This document shows positions 51,585 through 62,290 of a DNA stretch of 64,000 bases, piece after piece. The position numbers and the translations under genes were made by a program. Where the stretch lies: contig NZ_QFXK01000009.1 in the NCBI RefSeq assembly GCF_003261635.1, forward strand, positions 372,001 through 436,000, read 5' to 3'. The DNA comes from Kribbella monticola. Lineage in GTDB: Bacteria; Actinomycetota; Actinomycetes; Propionibacteriales; Kribbellaceae. The notes beneath the pieces were generated by a model, which worked only from the letters and a program-made list of their open reading frames with translations, had not been told where the DNA came from and did not search any database. Position 1 is the first letter of the stretch. Each line of letters starts with the position of its first letter.

Positions 51585-53479
51585 CGGTTGCTGCTCCAGC
51601 GGGTTCGTGCGCTGTGGATGGGGTTCGCGTCCTGCAGGAAGTCGTCGAACCGGTACCCCGCGATCTTCGCGATCTCCAGCAGGGCGGCGGCGTGTTCCTG
51701 GTTCTCGCAGTTGCCGAGCCGGACCCGGCCCTGCTCGACGATCCGGTCGAACGACTCCGCGTCCCGGACCGAGATGACCAACGGGAAGCCGAAGCGCTCG
51801 CGGTACGCGGCGGTGATCGAGGCGAGCTCGTCGCGATCCGGCTCGGACAGGTAGGTCAGGCCGCGGGTCGCCTGGTCGCGCAGCGACGCCTCGCCGCTCA
51901 GCCCGTCGGCGACGAACTGCGAGCCGAGCTGCGGGTAGGACTCGATCAGCTCGCGTTGCTCGTCCTTCGATCCGGAGAAGAGCGCCTCCTGGAACGACCG
52001 GCGCAGCGCGTGCGTGTCGGCGAACGGCCGCATCTCCCAGGCCCGCTCGACCATCCAGGTGGGTCCCTGGAACAGGTCGGAGAAGGTGGTGACGAACTCG
52101 GCGCGGGTCATCTCGTTCACTTGGTCCAGCCGGATGGTGTCGCCCGGCTGCCCGGCGACGGCGGGGCCGAAGTCCTTGCCGACGTGGTGGAACAGCAGGT
52201 TGAGGCCGATCGCGGTCAGGCTGCCGAGGGTGATGCCGCTGCCGAAGATGATCTCGGCCCAGCCCGGCACCGCCTGGGAGATCTGCGGCTGCGCGGTGAC
52301 GTACATGGCCAGGCCGACGCTGGTCGCCACGATCACCACGTTGCGGTGGTCGTGGAAGTCGACCTTGGCCAGCGTCTGGAAGCCGACGACCGCGACGGTG
52401 GCGAACATCGCCAGGGCGGCGCCGCCCAGCACCGGGTGCGGAACCCCCGCGACGACGGCGCCGGCCTTGGGGACCAGGCCGAGCAGGATCATGATCGCGC
52501 CGGCGGCCGCGACCACCCAGCGGCTCTTCACCCGCGTCAGCCGGACCAGGCCGACGTTCTCGGCGAAACACGTGTAGGGGAAGGAGTTGAAGACCCCGCC
52601 GATGGTGGTGGCCAGGCCGTCGGCGCGCAGTGCGCGGGCGATGTCCTCGCGGCCGATCCGCTTCTCGACGATCTCGCCGGTCGCGAACACGTCGCCGGTG
52701 GTCTCGACGGCGGTGATCAGCATGACCACGATCATCGAGATGATCGCGGCGACCGAGAACTTCGGCCAGCCGAAGTTGAACGGCGTGGTCACGCCGACCC
52801 AGTCCGCACCGCTGACCGCGCCGAAGTGGGCATCGCCGAAGGCCCAGGCGACCGCCGTACCGACGACGAGGCCGACCAGTACGGCGATCGTCGCCAGGAA
52901 CCCCTTGAAGATCCGCTGGATCGCGACGATCAGCGCCAGGGTCCCGAGTGCGTAGGCGAGGTTCTTACCGCTGGTCGGGTCGGACGTCGGGCCCGCGCCA
53001 CCAGTGGCATCCCCGGCGGCCACCGGTAGCAGGGCGAGGCCGATGATCGTGATGACCGAACCGGTCACGACGGGTGGGAAGAACCGGATCAGCCGGCTGA
53101 AGTAGGGGGCGATCAGGAAGGTGGCCAGGCCGGCGACGAGTACTGCGCCGTAGATGACCAGCAGGCCGTCGGTCCCGCCACCGGCAGCGAGGCCGATCGC
53201 GATCATCGGCGAGACCGCGGTGAAGGTGACACCTTGCAGCAGCGGCAGCCGGACACCGACCTTCCAGAAGCCGACGGACTGGATGATCGAGGCGATACCG
53301 CAGGTGATCAGGTGCACCAGCTGCGCGGTGCTGAGCCCGATCGAGTTCGCCAGCAGGATCGGGACGATCACTGCGCCGGCGTAGAAGGCGAGGACGTGCT
53401 GGGTGCCGTACACGGCGAGGCGTCCGGGCGAGAGCACCTGGTCCACCGGATGACGGGAAGCTCGCGTTTTTGCCTTCAT
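51581..53479 (-). CDS. Nucleobase permease (NCS2) fused to an OHCU-decarboxylase-like domain
   Basis: Residues 1-445 of 632 are a nucleobase:cation symporter: YGTQHVLAFYAGAVIV, AVETTGDVFA (substrate Glu) and FNSFPYTCFAENVGLVRLT, the xanthine/urate branch signature. Residues 455-615 resemble OHCU decarboxylase (MTRAEFVTTF, ESYPQLGSQFVA, RERFGFPLVISVRD). The catalytic His is Tyr (YPQLG, near residue 515) and the Glu is Asp (SLRDQA), so it may be inactive or regulatory. It likely imports xanthine or urate. GGAAGG precedes the ATG; first gene of the operon. Confidence 0.92.
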   Translation of the reverse strand: MKAKTRASRHPVDQVLSPGRLAVYGTQHVLAFYAGAVIVPILLANSIGLSTAQLVHLITCGIASIIQSVGFWKVGVRLPLLQGVTFTAVSPMIAIGLAAGGGTDGLLVIYGAVLVAGLATFLIAPYFSRLIRFFPPVVTGSVITIIGLALLPVAAGDATGGAGPTSDPTSGKNLAYALGTLALIVAIQRIFKGFLATIAVLVGLVVGTAVAWAFGDAHFGAVSGADWVGVTTPFNFGWPKFSVAAIISMIVVMLITAVETTGDVFATGEIVEKRIGREDIARALRADGLATTIGGVFNSFPYTCFAENVGLVRLTRVKSRWVVAAAGAIMILLGLVPKAGAVVAGVPHPVLGGAALAMFATVAVVGFQTLAKVDFHDHRNVVIVATSVGLAMYVTAQPQISQAVPGWAEIIFGSGITLGSLTAIGLNLLFHHVGKDFGPAVAGQPGDTIRLDQVNEMTRAEFVTTFSDLFQGPTWMVERAWEMRPFADTHALRRSFQEALFSGSKDEQRELIESYPQLGSQFVADGLSGEASLRDQATRGLTYLSEPDRDELASITAAYRERFGFPLVISVRDAESFDRIVEQGRVRLGNCENQEHAAALLEIAKIAGYRFDDFLQDANPIHSARTRWSSNR

Positions 53480-53594
53480 CGGGCACCTTCCAAGGGGTCG
53501 CGGGCGGTTCTGGCCTGCACGACAGCTTGGGCTCAGCGCGGCGCGGATTGCACCCGAGGAACCTCCGAACTTGGCCCGCTTCAGGGCCTCACGC

Positions 53595-53612
53595 TTTGGA
53601 GGATCATCCAAA
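53595..53612. promoter_or_regulatory. Palindromic operator TTTGGA-N6-TCCAAA before the purine operon
   Basis: An 18-bp element matching its reverse complement at 16 positions lies 10 bp past the end of the PucR gene and 116 bp upstream of the permease start. A PucR site controlling the purine operon is plausible. It cannot be tied to PucR from sequence alone. Confidence 0.5.
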
Positions 53613-53621
53613 CAGCGCGGC

Positions 53622-55154
53622 TCAGAGCGACTTCAGTGCCAAGAACACGTCGACCCGGTCCTCGAACCGCGACAGATCGCGACCGGTCAGTTGCTCGATG
53701 CGTTCGATCCGGTACCGAACCGTGTTGACGTGCAGGTGCAGCGTCTCGGCCGCCCGGGACCACGAGCCCGAACAGGCGAGGAACTCGCTGAGGGTTGCGA
53801 TCAGGTCGGCGCGGGTCCGCCGATCGTGCTCGAGAACCGGCCCGAGCACCCGGTGCGCATACGTCCGTCGTACGTCGTCGGGGACGGTGGCCAGCAGCAG
53901 GACATGCGAAGCAACCTCGTCGGAGGTGACGACGGAGATCGGGGTCCGTCCGGCCAGGGCCGCCCGCTGCGCGAAGCGCGCTTCTTCCAGCGCACCGGTC
54001 AAGGCATCGGCCGTCGTCTCGCCGCTGACGCCGATCGTCAGTCTTGCCCTGGCCAGGCCGGGGGAGAGCCGGCCGAACGCGCGACGAAGCAGATTCGGCA
54101 GATCGGGGGACGCGGGCAGCAAGGCGACCGGCAGCCCGTCGCGCCCGGTGGCGACGACCGCGGGACCGACCGTGAGCGCGACGTCCTCGAAGATCGTCAG
54201 CGCGATCTCGACCGGCCCGTCCTCGCGCAGTTCCCCTACCGCGACAACCATCGGCCGATCGGAGTGCACGCCCGCCTGCCGCAGCCGGGTGGCGACCTCG
54301 GCCGGTGGTCCGCCGGACTCGATCAGGGCGAGCGCGTCGGCGACCAACGGCCGCAGAGCGAGGCGGCCTTCGTCGCGGCGTACGCGGTCGAGGGCCGCGA
54401 TCGCGGACAGTTCCTGCACCGCCTCGACATGGGCACGGGACCACTGGGTGTGGTCGCCCTCGACGACCAGCAGCCAGGCGGTCAACCGGTTCCCGAGTCC
54501 CGACCCGATCGGGAACAGGCTGTACGGCGTACCGTCGGCCGCCGCGACCGCTGGGGTCCGTTCGGCGGTCAGGAACCGCCGGGTCACCGCGTCGAGGGTG
54601 TCGTCGTCCAGCGGCCCGGGTCCCGGTACGACGTGCCGCCCGGTGGAGGTGATCACCCGGCAGTCGTGCCCGATCTCGGTCGAGATCCGGGCCGTCAGTT
54701 CGTCGAGACTGCGACCGGAAGCGATGGCCGAGAGCAACTGACGCTGGCGGACGAGACTCGCCGACAACCGGGCGCCGGTGTCGGCCGACCCGGCGGCCGC
54801 GACGTACTCCGTGACGTCCGCGAAGGCGACCTCGGTCGGCACCTCGACGAGGGTGACCTGGTGACGCCGGCAGGCCTCGAGCAGGTCGTCGGGGATCGTG
54901 CCGAGCAGTGCCTTGCCGGCCAGGATCGTGGTTGCGCCCCGGCCCGCCACCGAGGCGACGAAGGTCTCGCTGTCCGCGGCGCTGCGGCGCCAGACCAGCC
55001 CGGTCAGGACCAGCTCGCCACCGTTGAGGTAGTTGCCCGGTTCGAGCAGGTCGGTGGTGATGATCCGGCCGATCGGACGGTCGTAGGCGCCCTGGGCCGC
55101 GTGCAGCAGCCGGAGTCGCAGTTCGGGTGCGTCGAACAGCTCCGAGAGCAACAT
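53622..55154 (-). CDS. pucR: PucR-family purine catabolism regulator
   Basis: This 510-residue protein has an N-terminal PucR domain (LLSELFDAPELRLRLLHAAQG, IITTDLLEPGNYLNGGELVLTGLVW), a central GGDEF-like region and the C-terminal PucR HTH (LACSGSWSRAAETLHLHVNTVRYRIERIEQLTG). Relatives activate purine breakdown genes under nitrogen limitation. It lies upstream of the permease-xdh operon on the same strand and divergent from the hydroxypyruvate isomerase operon. GGAGGAGGTCG precedes the ATG at 55154. Confidence 0.92.
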   Translation of the reverse strand: MLLSELFDAPELRLRLLHAAQGAYDRPIGRIITTDLLEPGNYLNGGELVLTGLVWRRSAADSETFVASVAGRGATTILAGKALLGTIPDDLLEACRRHQVTLVEVPTEVAFADVTEYVAAAGSADTGARLSASLVRQRQLLSAIASGRSLDELTARISTEIGHDCRVITSTGRHVVPGPGPLDDDTLDAVTRRFLTAERTPAVAAADGTPYSLFPIGSGLGNRLTAWLLVVEGDHTQWSRAHVEAVQELSAIAALDRVRRDEGRLALRPLVADALALIESGGPPAEVATRLRQAGVHSDRPMVVAVGELREDGPVEIALTIFEDVALTVGPAVVATGRDGLPVALLPASPDLPNLLRRAFGRLSPGLARARLTIGVSGETTADALTGALEEARFAQRAALAGRTPISVVTSDEVASHVLLLATVPDDVRRTYAHRVLGPVLEHDRRTRADLIATLSEFLACSGSWSRAAETLHLHVNTVRYRIERIEQLTGRDLSRFEDRVDVFLALKSL

Positions 55155-55267
55155 CTCGACCTCCTCCGGCCCGGGAAGCTCCTTGGAGGAACGTACAACG
55201 CGGGCCCGCGCGCGCGATACGTCTGTGGGGGCAACGTCCAGACCTGGCCGGTCCGGTCGCCCGGCGC

Positions 55268-55297
55268 TTGACGGGCCGCTGCGAGCCATCCTATGGT
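55268..55297 (+). promoter_or_regulatory. Promoter of the glyoxylate/allantoin operon
   Basis: TTGACG (55268-55273) and TATGGT (55292-55297) are separated by 18 bp, a good housekeeping sigma pair. The expected start near 55304 falls in IclR box A, so box binding would block transcription. Confidence 0.6.
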
Positions 55298-55299
55298 CA

Positions 55300-55335
55300 T
55301 TTCGCATAGCAGAAGCAAGCTTCCACAATGCGGAA
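55300..55335. promoter_or_regulatory. IclR box pair at the glyoxylate/allantoin operon
   Basis: Box A TTTCG-CATAG-CAGAA (55300-55314) and box B TTCCA-CAATG-CGGAA (55321-55335), 21 bp apart, match the pair at the DUF6986 promoter. Both lie between the -10 and the first gene. Confidence 0.65.
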
Positions 55336-55353
55336 ATACGAAAGAAGGATCCT

Positions 55354-56199
55354 ATGAGCCACGGGCTGCGCTACGCGGTGAACTGCTCGATCCTGTTCAC
55401 CGAGCTACCGCTGCTGGAGCGTCCGGCGGCCGCGCGGCAGGCCGGGTTCGGCGCCGTCGAGTTCTGGTGGCCGTTCGCCGAGGCAGTGCCGACGGATCGC
55501 GAGGCAGACGCCTTCGTGACCGCGGTCCAGGACGCCGGTGTCCAGCTGATCGGGCTGAACTTCTTCGCCGGCGACATGCCGGGCGGCGATCGCGGCCTGG
55601 TCTCCTGGCCCAAGCGGGGCGGCGAGTTCCGGGACAACATCGAGGCCACCCTCGGCATCGGCGACCGGCTCGGCTGCCGGGCCTTCAACGCCCTCTACGG
55701 CAACCGGGACGACAACCACTCCGCGACCGAGCAGGACGAACTCGCCGTCGAGAACCTCGGTCTCGCCGCCCGAGCGGCTGCCCGGGTCGATGCGCAGGTG
55801 CTGATCGAGCCGGTGAGCGGCGCCGACAGGTATCCGCTGCGCACGGCTGCCGACGTACTGACCGTCATCGATCGCGTGCAAGCGGCGTACGGCGTACAGA
55901 ACGTCGGTCTGCTCGCCGATCTTTACCACCTCGCGGTCAACGGCGACGACGTCGATCGCGTGATCGCGCAGTACGCCGACCGGATCGCACACGTCCAGAT
56001 CGCCGATGCACCGGGGCGCAACGAGCCCGGCACCGGCACGCTCCCGCTCGATTCCCAGCTGGCCGCGCTCGCGGCCGGCGGTTACGGCGGCTGGGTCAGC
56101 TTGGAGTACAAGCCGGCCACCACCACTGTCGACAGTTTCGGCTGGCTGCCGCGCGAACGCCGCGGCCCGGCCGACCCCGCCAAGGAGACTCAGTCATGA
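55354..56199 (+). CDS. hyi: Hydroxypyruvate isomerase
   Basis: This 281-residue TIM-barrel protein interconverts hydroxypyruvate and tartronate semialdehyde. It starts LRYAVNCSILFTELPLLERP and has GAVEFWWPF, NALYGNR, the metal Glu in VLIEPVSG, LLADLYHLAVNGDD, HVQIADAPGRNEPGTG and SLEYKP. All are Hyi hallmarks. GAAGGA precedes the ATG at 55354. It is the first gene of the operon; the next starts inside its stop codon. Confidence 0.93.
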   Translation: MSHGLRYAVNCSILFTELPLLERPAAARQAGFGAVEFWWPFAEAVPTDREADAFVTAVQDAGVQLIGLNFFAGDMPGGDRGLVSWPKRGGEFRDNIEATLGIGDRLGCRAFNALYGNRDDNHSATEQDELAVENLGLAARAAARVDAQVLIEPVSGADRYPLRTAADVLTVIDRVQAAYGVQNVGLLADLYHLAVNGDDVDRVIAQYADRIAHVQIADAPGRNEPGTGTLPLDSQLAALAAGGYGGWVSLEYKPATTTVDSFGWLPRERRGPADPAKETQS

Positions 56200-57079
56200 C
56201 GAACATCGCCTTCATCGGCCTAGGCATCATGGGCAGCCCGATGGCCGTCCACCTCGCCACCGCCGGTCACCAGGTCGCCGGCGTGAACCTCGACCCGTCC
56301 CGGGCCAGGCCGCTCGTCGAGGCGGGCGGCCGCGCGGCGGAATCGATCGCGGACGCGGTCAAGAACGCCGACGTGGTCTGCGTGATGGTGCCGGACTCGC
56401 CGGACGTCGAGCTGGTGCTCGCGGGCGAGGGCGGCGTGTTCGAGAACGCGCAGCCCGACGCACTGATCATCGACTTCTCCAGCATCCGGCCCGACGTCAC
56501 CATCGAACTCGCCCGGCAGGCCCGCGAGCGCGGCTTCCGGCTGCTCGACGCACCGGTCTCCGGTGGGGAGGCGGGCGCGAAGAACGCGGCGCTCTCCATC
56601 ATGGTCGGCGGCGAGGAGAGTGACTTCCAGGAAGCGAAGCCGCTGCTCGACGCGGTCGGCAAGACCATCGTCCACGTCGGTGCGAGTGGTGCTGGGCAGA
56701 CGGTCAAGGCCGCGAACCAGCTGATCGTCGCCGCCAACATCCAGGCGCTGTCCGAGGCCGTCGTCTTCCTGGAGGCGTACGGCGTGGACACCAAGGCGGC
56801 CCTCGAAGTACTGGGCGGCGGGCTGGCCGGGTCGGCGGTGCTGAACCAGAAGAAGGAGAACATGCTGTCTCGCTCCTTCCAGCCGGGCTTCCGGATCGAC
56901 CTGCACCACAAGGACATGGGCATCGTCACCGCGGCCGCCCGCGAGCGAGGGGTCGTCGTACCGCTCGGTTCGCTGGTCGCTCAGCTGGTGGCGTCCGCCC
57001 GGGTGAACGGCGACGGTGGTCTCGACCACTCCGCTCTGCTGCGCGGCGTCGAGCGGCTGTCCGGAAAGGCGTCGGACTG

Positions 57080-57080
<1 letters not shown>
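56196..57080 (+). CDS. 2-hydroxy-3-oxopropionate (tartronate semialdehyde) reductase
   Basis: This 294-residue enzyme reduces tartronate semialdehyde to D-glycerate with NAD(P)H. NAD loop [15 protein letters not shown], the substrate loop [22 protein letters not shown] and the catalytic Lys in [17 protein letters not shown] match GlxR/Gar[11 protein letters not shown] near the C-terminus is also conserved. It overlaps hyi by 4 bp and touches gcl by 1 bp. Confidence 0.94.
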
Positions 57081-58851
<1,771 letters not shown>

Positions 58852-58852
<1 letters not shown>

Positions 58853-60069
58853 TGCGCATCTTGGTTGCCTCTGACAAGTTCAAAGGCACGTTGAGCAGCG
58901 CCGAAGTGGCGGCGGCGGTGGGTGACGGGGTGCGGATGGTTTGCTCGGACGCGGTCATCGAGTCGGTGCCGGTGGCCGACGGTGGCGACGGCACGCTGGC
59001 CGCCGCCGCCGCCGCGGGGTTCGAGCTCGTACGGCGAACCGCTACCGGTCCGACGGGTGAGCCGGTGTTCACCGGTTTCGCGCGGCGGGACGAGGTTGCC
59101 GTTGTCGAGTTGGCCGACGTGTCGGGGCTGAGCCGGCTGCCCGGGGGCGAGCCGGCTCCGCTGACGGCGACTTCCCGCGGTACGGGCGAGCTGATCGCCG
59201 CGGCCATCGACAGCGGCTGCACCCAAGTGATCCTCGGCATCGGCGGCAGCGCCTGTACCGACGGGGGAGCAGGCCTGATCCGCGCCCTCGGCGCCCGGCT
59301 GTTGGATGCAGATGGCGAGGAACTGGCAGAGGGTGGCGCTGCGCTGGCGGCCGCCACTTCGCTGGATCTGACCGCACTTCACGAGCGCCTGAACGGCGTC
59401 GAGATCACGGTCGCCTGCGACGTAGACAACCCCTTGACGGGCCCGTCCGGGGCAGCTGCAATCTACGGGCCCCAGAAGGGCGCCTCGTCTGAGCAGGTCG
59501 ACCAGTTGGACGCAGCCCTCACCCACTGGGCCGACTTGGTCGCCCGGACCACCCACGCGCCGACCGGCGTCCGTGCCGTGGACGCAGGGGGCGCCCTCGG
59601 CGTCGGCTTTTCGCGCCGCGGAGTGGCGGATCTTCGGGGGGCGCCGGGGGCTGGTGCGGCTGGGGGTGTGGGGTTTGCGGCGTTGGCGGTGTTGGGGGCG
59701 GAGATGCGGCCTGGGATCGAGCTTCTGCTCGAGCTGGTCGGGTTTCACGAGCGGGTTGAGGATGTTGAGTTGGTGATCACCGGCGAAGGGGCGCTGGATG
59801 AGCAGACGTTGCGTGGCAAGGCTGTGGCTGGTGTCGCCGCGGCTGCGCGCAAGGCCGGCGTACCGGTGGTGGCAGTGTGTGGGAGCAACCGGCTCAGCGA
59901 GGAGCGGCTGCGGGAGGCTGGGATTGAAAAGGCCTACGCGTTGACGGAGCTCGAACCGGACGTACGGAAGTGCATCGCCGAGCCCGTTCCGCTGCTGCGG
60001 CAGCTCGGTGAGCGGATTGCCGAGGACTGGAGCTTTACGATGACTGCAACTGAGAGGGGCGTCGTATGA
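58852..60069 (+). CDS. Glycerate kinase (GlxK/GarK family)
   Basis: This 405-residue protein starts [16 protein letters not shown] and has [39 protein letters not shown] and [21 protein letters not shown], all hallmarks of the family making 2-phosphoglycerate. It is about 20-25 residues longer than common members. The extra piece, [13 protein letters not shown] in 59604-59645, splits the usual [12 protein letters not shown] loop. It overlaps the allantoinase gene by 4 bp. Confidence 0.92.
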
Positions 60070-61409
60070 CTGCGCTGGACCTCGTCATCCGGGCCCACCG
60101 GATTATCGGTACGACGGGCGAAGTGTCCGGCGCCGTCGGTGTGAAAGACGGCCGGATCGTCGCCGTCGAGCCGTACGAGGCGGCGCTCGCAGGCGCCCGC
60201 GAACACCACCTCGCCCACGACGAGGTGCTGCTACCGGGCCTGGTCGATTCGCATGTGCACGTCAACGACCCGGGCCGGACCGACTGGGAGGGTTTCACCA
60301 GCGCCACCCGGGCAGCGGCGGCCGGCGGCGTCACCACGATCATCGACATGCCCCTCAACAGCATCCCGCCGACCTGCGACGTGCCCGCGCTGGAGTTGAA
60401 GCAGAAGGTCGCGGGAAGCCAGGCGTACGTCGACGTCGGCTTCTGGGGCGGCGCGATCCCGGGCAACGCCAGCCAGTTGCGGCCGTTGCACGACGCCGGG
60501 GTCTTCGGCTTCAAGTGCTTCCTGCTGCATTCGGGCGTCGACGAGTTCCCACCGCTCGACCCGGCCGAGCTCGAACTGGCGATGCGCGAGATCAGCGCGT
60601 TCGACGGACTGTTGATCGTGCACGCCGAGGACGCCCACCGGATCGACGACGCGCCCGCACCGCACGGAGCCGCCTATCAAGACTTCCTCCGCTCGCGACC
60701 GCGCGAAGCGGAGTACGCCGCCGTCGCCGACGTCATCGGGCTCGCCGCGTTGACCGGGTGCCGCGTGCACATCCTGCATGTCTCGAGCGCGGATGTGCTC
60801 CCGATGCTCGCGGAGGCGCGTCGCGACGGCGTACGGATCACCGCGGAGACCTGTCCGCACTACCTCACCTTTTCCGCCGAGGAGATCCCGGCCGGCGCCA
60901 CGCAGTACAAGTGCTGTCCGCCCATTCGCGAAGCGGAGAACCGCGAGCTGCTCTGGGAAGGCTTGCGGGACGGCGTGATCGACCTGGTCGTCTCGGACCA
61001 CTCGCCGTCGACGGTCGACCTCAAGTGCCTGGACACCGGCGATTTCGGCGCGGCCTGGGGTGGTATCGCGTCGCTTCAACTCGGTCTGCCGGCCGTCTGG
61101 ACGCAGGCCCGCCGCCGCGGCTTCACGCTGACCGACGTGGCGAGCTGGATGTGCCAGGCGCCCGCGAACCAGGTGGGCCTGCGACACAAGGGCAGGATCG
61201 AGGCCGGGTACGACGCGGACTTCTGCGTCCTCGCGCCGGACGAGACCTTCGTCGCGGACGCCCACACCCTGCACCACAAGAACCCGCTCACGCCGTACGA
61301 CGGGATGCCACTCACCGGAGTCGTCCGGGAGACCTGGCTCCGTGGTGCGCCTGTCGACCTCGCAGCCGGCCACCGGGGACGCCTGCTGACCCTAGGAGAA
61401 CAACGATGA
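60066..61409 (+). CDS. allB: Allantoinase
   Basis: This 447-residue amidohydrolase opens allantoin to allantoate. Metal ligands are in [18 protein letters not shown] (HxH), the carboxylated Lys in [27 protein letters not shown] and VVSDHSPS. It starts with an ATG inside the glycerate kinase stop. Together with the ureidoglycine aminohydrolase downstream it processes uricase-derived allantoin; allantoate amidohydrolase is not in the window. Confidence 0.96.
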   Translation: MTALDLVIRAHRIIGTTGEVSGAVGVKDGRIVAVEPYEAALAGAREHHLAHDEVLLPGLVDSHVHVNDPGRTDWEGFTSATRAAAAGGVTTIIDMPLNSIPPTCDVPALELKQKVAGSQAYVDVGFWGGAIPGNASQLRPLHDAGVFGFKCFLLHSGVDEFPPLDPAELELAMREISAFDGLLIVHAEDAHRIDDAPAPHGAAYQDFLRSRPREAEYAAVADVIGLAALTGCRVHILHVSSADVLPMLAEARRDGVRITAETCPHYLTFSAEEIPAGATQYKCCPPIREAENRELLWEGLRDGVIDLVVSDHSPSTVDLKCLDTGDFGAAWGGIASLQLGLPAVWTQARRRGFTLTDVASWMCQAPANQVGLRHKGRIEAGYDADFCVLAPDETFVADAHTLHHKNPLTPYDGMPLTGVVRETWLRGAPVDLAAGHRGRLLTLGEQR

Positions 61410-62230
61410 CGTACTACGCACCGGCCGGTGGGCTGCCGGCTCAGACCGAGCTGACCACCGACCGCGCCGTCTTCACCGAGGCGTACGCCGTTCTGCCGCG
61501 CGGGACCATGCGCGACATCGTCACCAGCCAGTTGCCGTTCTGGGAGAACACCCGGCTGTGGGTGCTGGCCCGGCCGTTGTCGGGCTTCGCGGAGACGTTC
61601 TCGCAGTACATCGTGGAGGTTGCGCCGGGCGGCGGCAGCGACAAGCCGGAGACGGATCCCGGTGCCGAGGCCGTCCTGTTCGTTGTCGAGGGCAACTTGT
61701 CGCTCACCGTGGAAGGTGACAAGCACGAACTCGAACCCGGTGGCTATGCGTTCCTGCCGCCGGCGGCCAACTGGACGGTGTGGAACACCAGCGACAGCAG
61801 GGCAGTGTTCCACTTCGTCCGCAAGGCCTACGAGCACGTGGAGGGCATCGACGTACCGGAGGCGTTCGTCACCAACGAGGCCGACGTCGAGGGGCACGAG
61901 ATGCCGGGCACGGACGGGCGCTGGAAGACCCAGCGGTTCGCCGACCCGCTCGACGTACGGCACGACATGCACGTCAACATCGTCACCTTCGAGCCCGGCG
62001 GGGTGATCCCGTTCCCGGAGACGCACGTGATGGAACACGGGCTCTACGTGCTGGAGGGCAAGGCGGTCTACCTGCTCAACAAGGACTGGGTCGAGGTGCA
62101 GGAGGGCGACTTCATGTGGCTGCGGTCCTTCTGCCCGCAGGCCTGCTACGCCGGTGGACCGGGCCGGTTCCGCTATCTGCTTTACAAGGACGTCAACCGG
62201 CATCCGAAGCTTCCTAGGCATCACCTGTGA
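61406..62230 (+). CDS. allE: (S)-ureidoglycine aminohydrolase (bicupin)
   Basis: This 274-residue bicupin releases ammonia from S-ureidoglycine to give S-ureidoglycolate. Start [21 protein letters not shown]; first cupin around [22 protein letters not shown]; second cupin with [20 protein letters not shown] (metal Glu and His), [18 protein letters not shown] (Gln). The usual partner is allantoate amidohydrolase. AGGAGAA precedes the ATG, which overlaps the allantoinase stop by 4 bp. Confidence 0.93.
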   Translation: MTYYAPAGGLPAQTELTTDRAVFTEAYAVLPRGTMRDIVTSQLPFWENTRLWVLARPLSGFAETFSQYIVEVAPGGGSDKPETDPGAEAVLFVVEGNLSLTVEGDKHELEPGGYAFLPPAANWTVWNTSDSRAVFHFVRKAYEHVEGIDVPEAFVTNEADVEGHEMPGTDGRWKTQRFADPLDVRHDMHVNIVTFEPGGVIPFPETHVMEHGLYVLEGKAVYLLNKDWVEVQEGDFMWLRSFCPQACYAGGPGRFRYLLYKDVNRHPKLPRHHL

Positions 62231-62247
62231 CTGTCGCGAGGTTGTGT

Positions 62248-62275
62248 CGTTAGGCTCTTCGGCGTACGCCTAACG
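62248..62275. promoter_or_regulatory. CGTTAGGC-N12-GCCTAACG inverted repeat before the aminotransferase
   Basis: Perfect 8-bp arms (62248-62255 and 62268-62275) around a central GGCGTACGCC palindrome sit 18 nt after the AllE stop and end 15 nt before the aminotransferase GTG. It could be a terminator or an operator. Confidence 0.5.
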
Positions 62276-62290
62276 GTGAAAGGGACCCTC

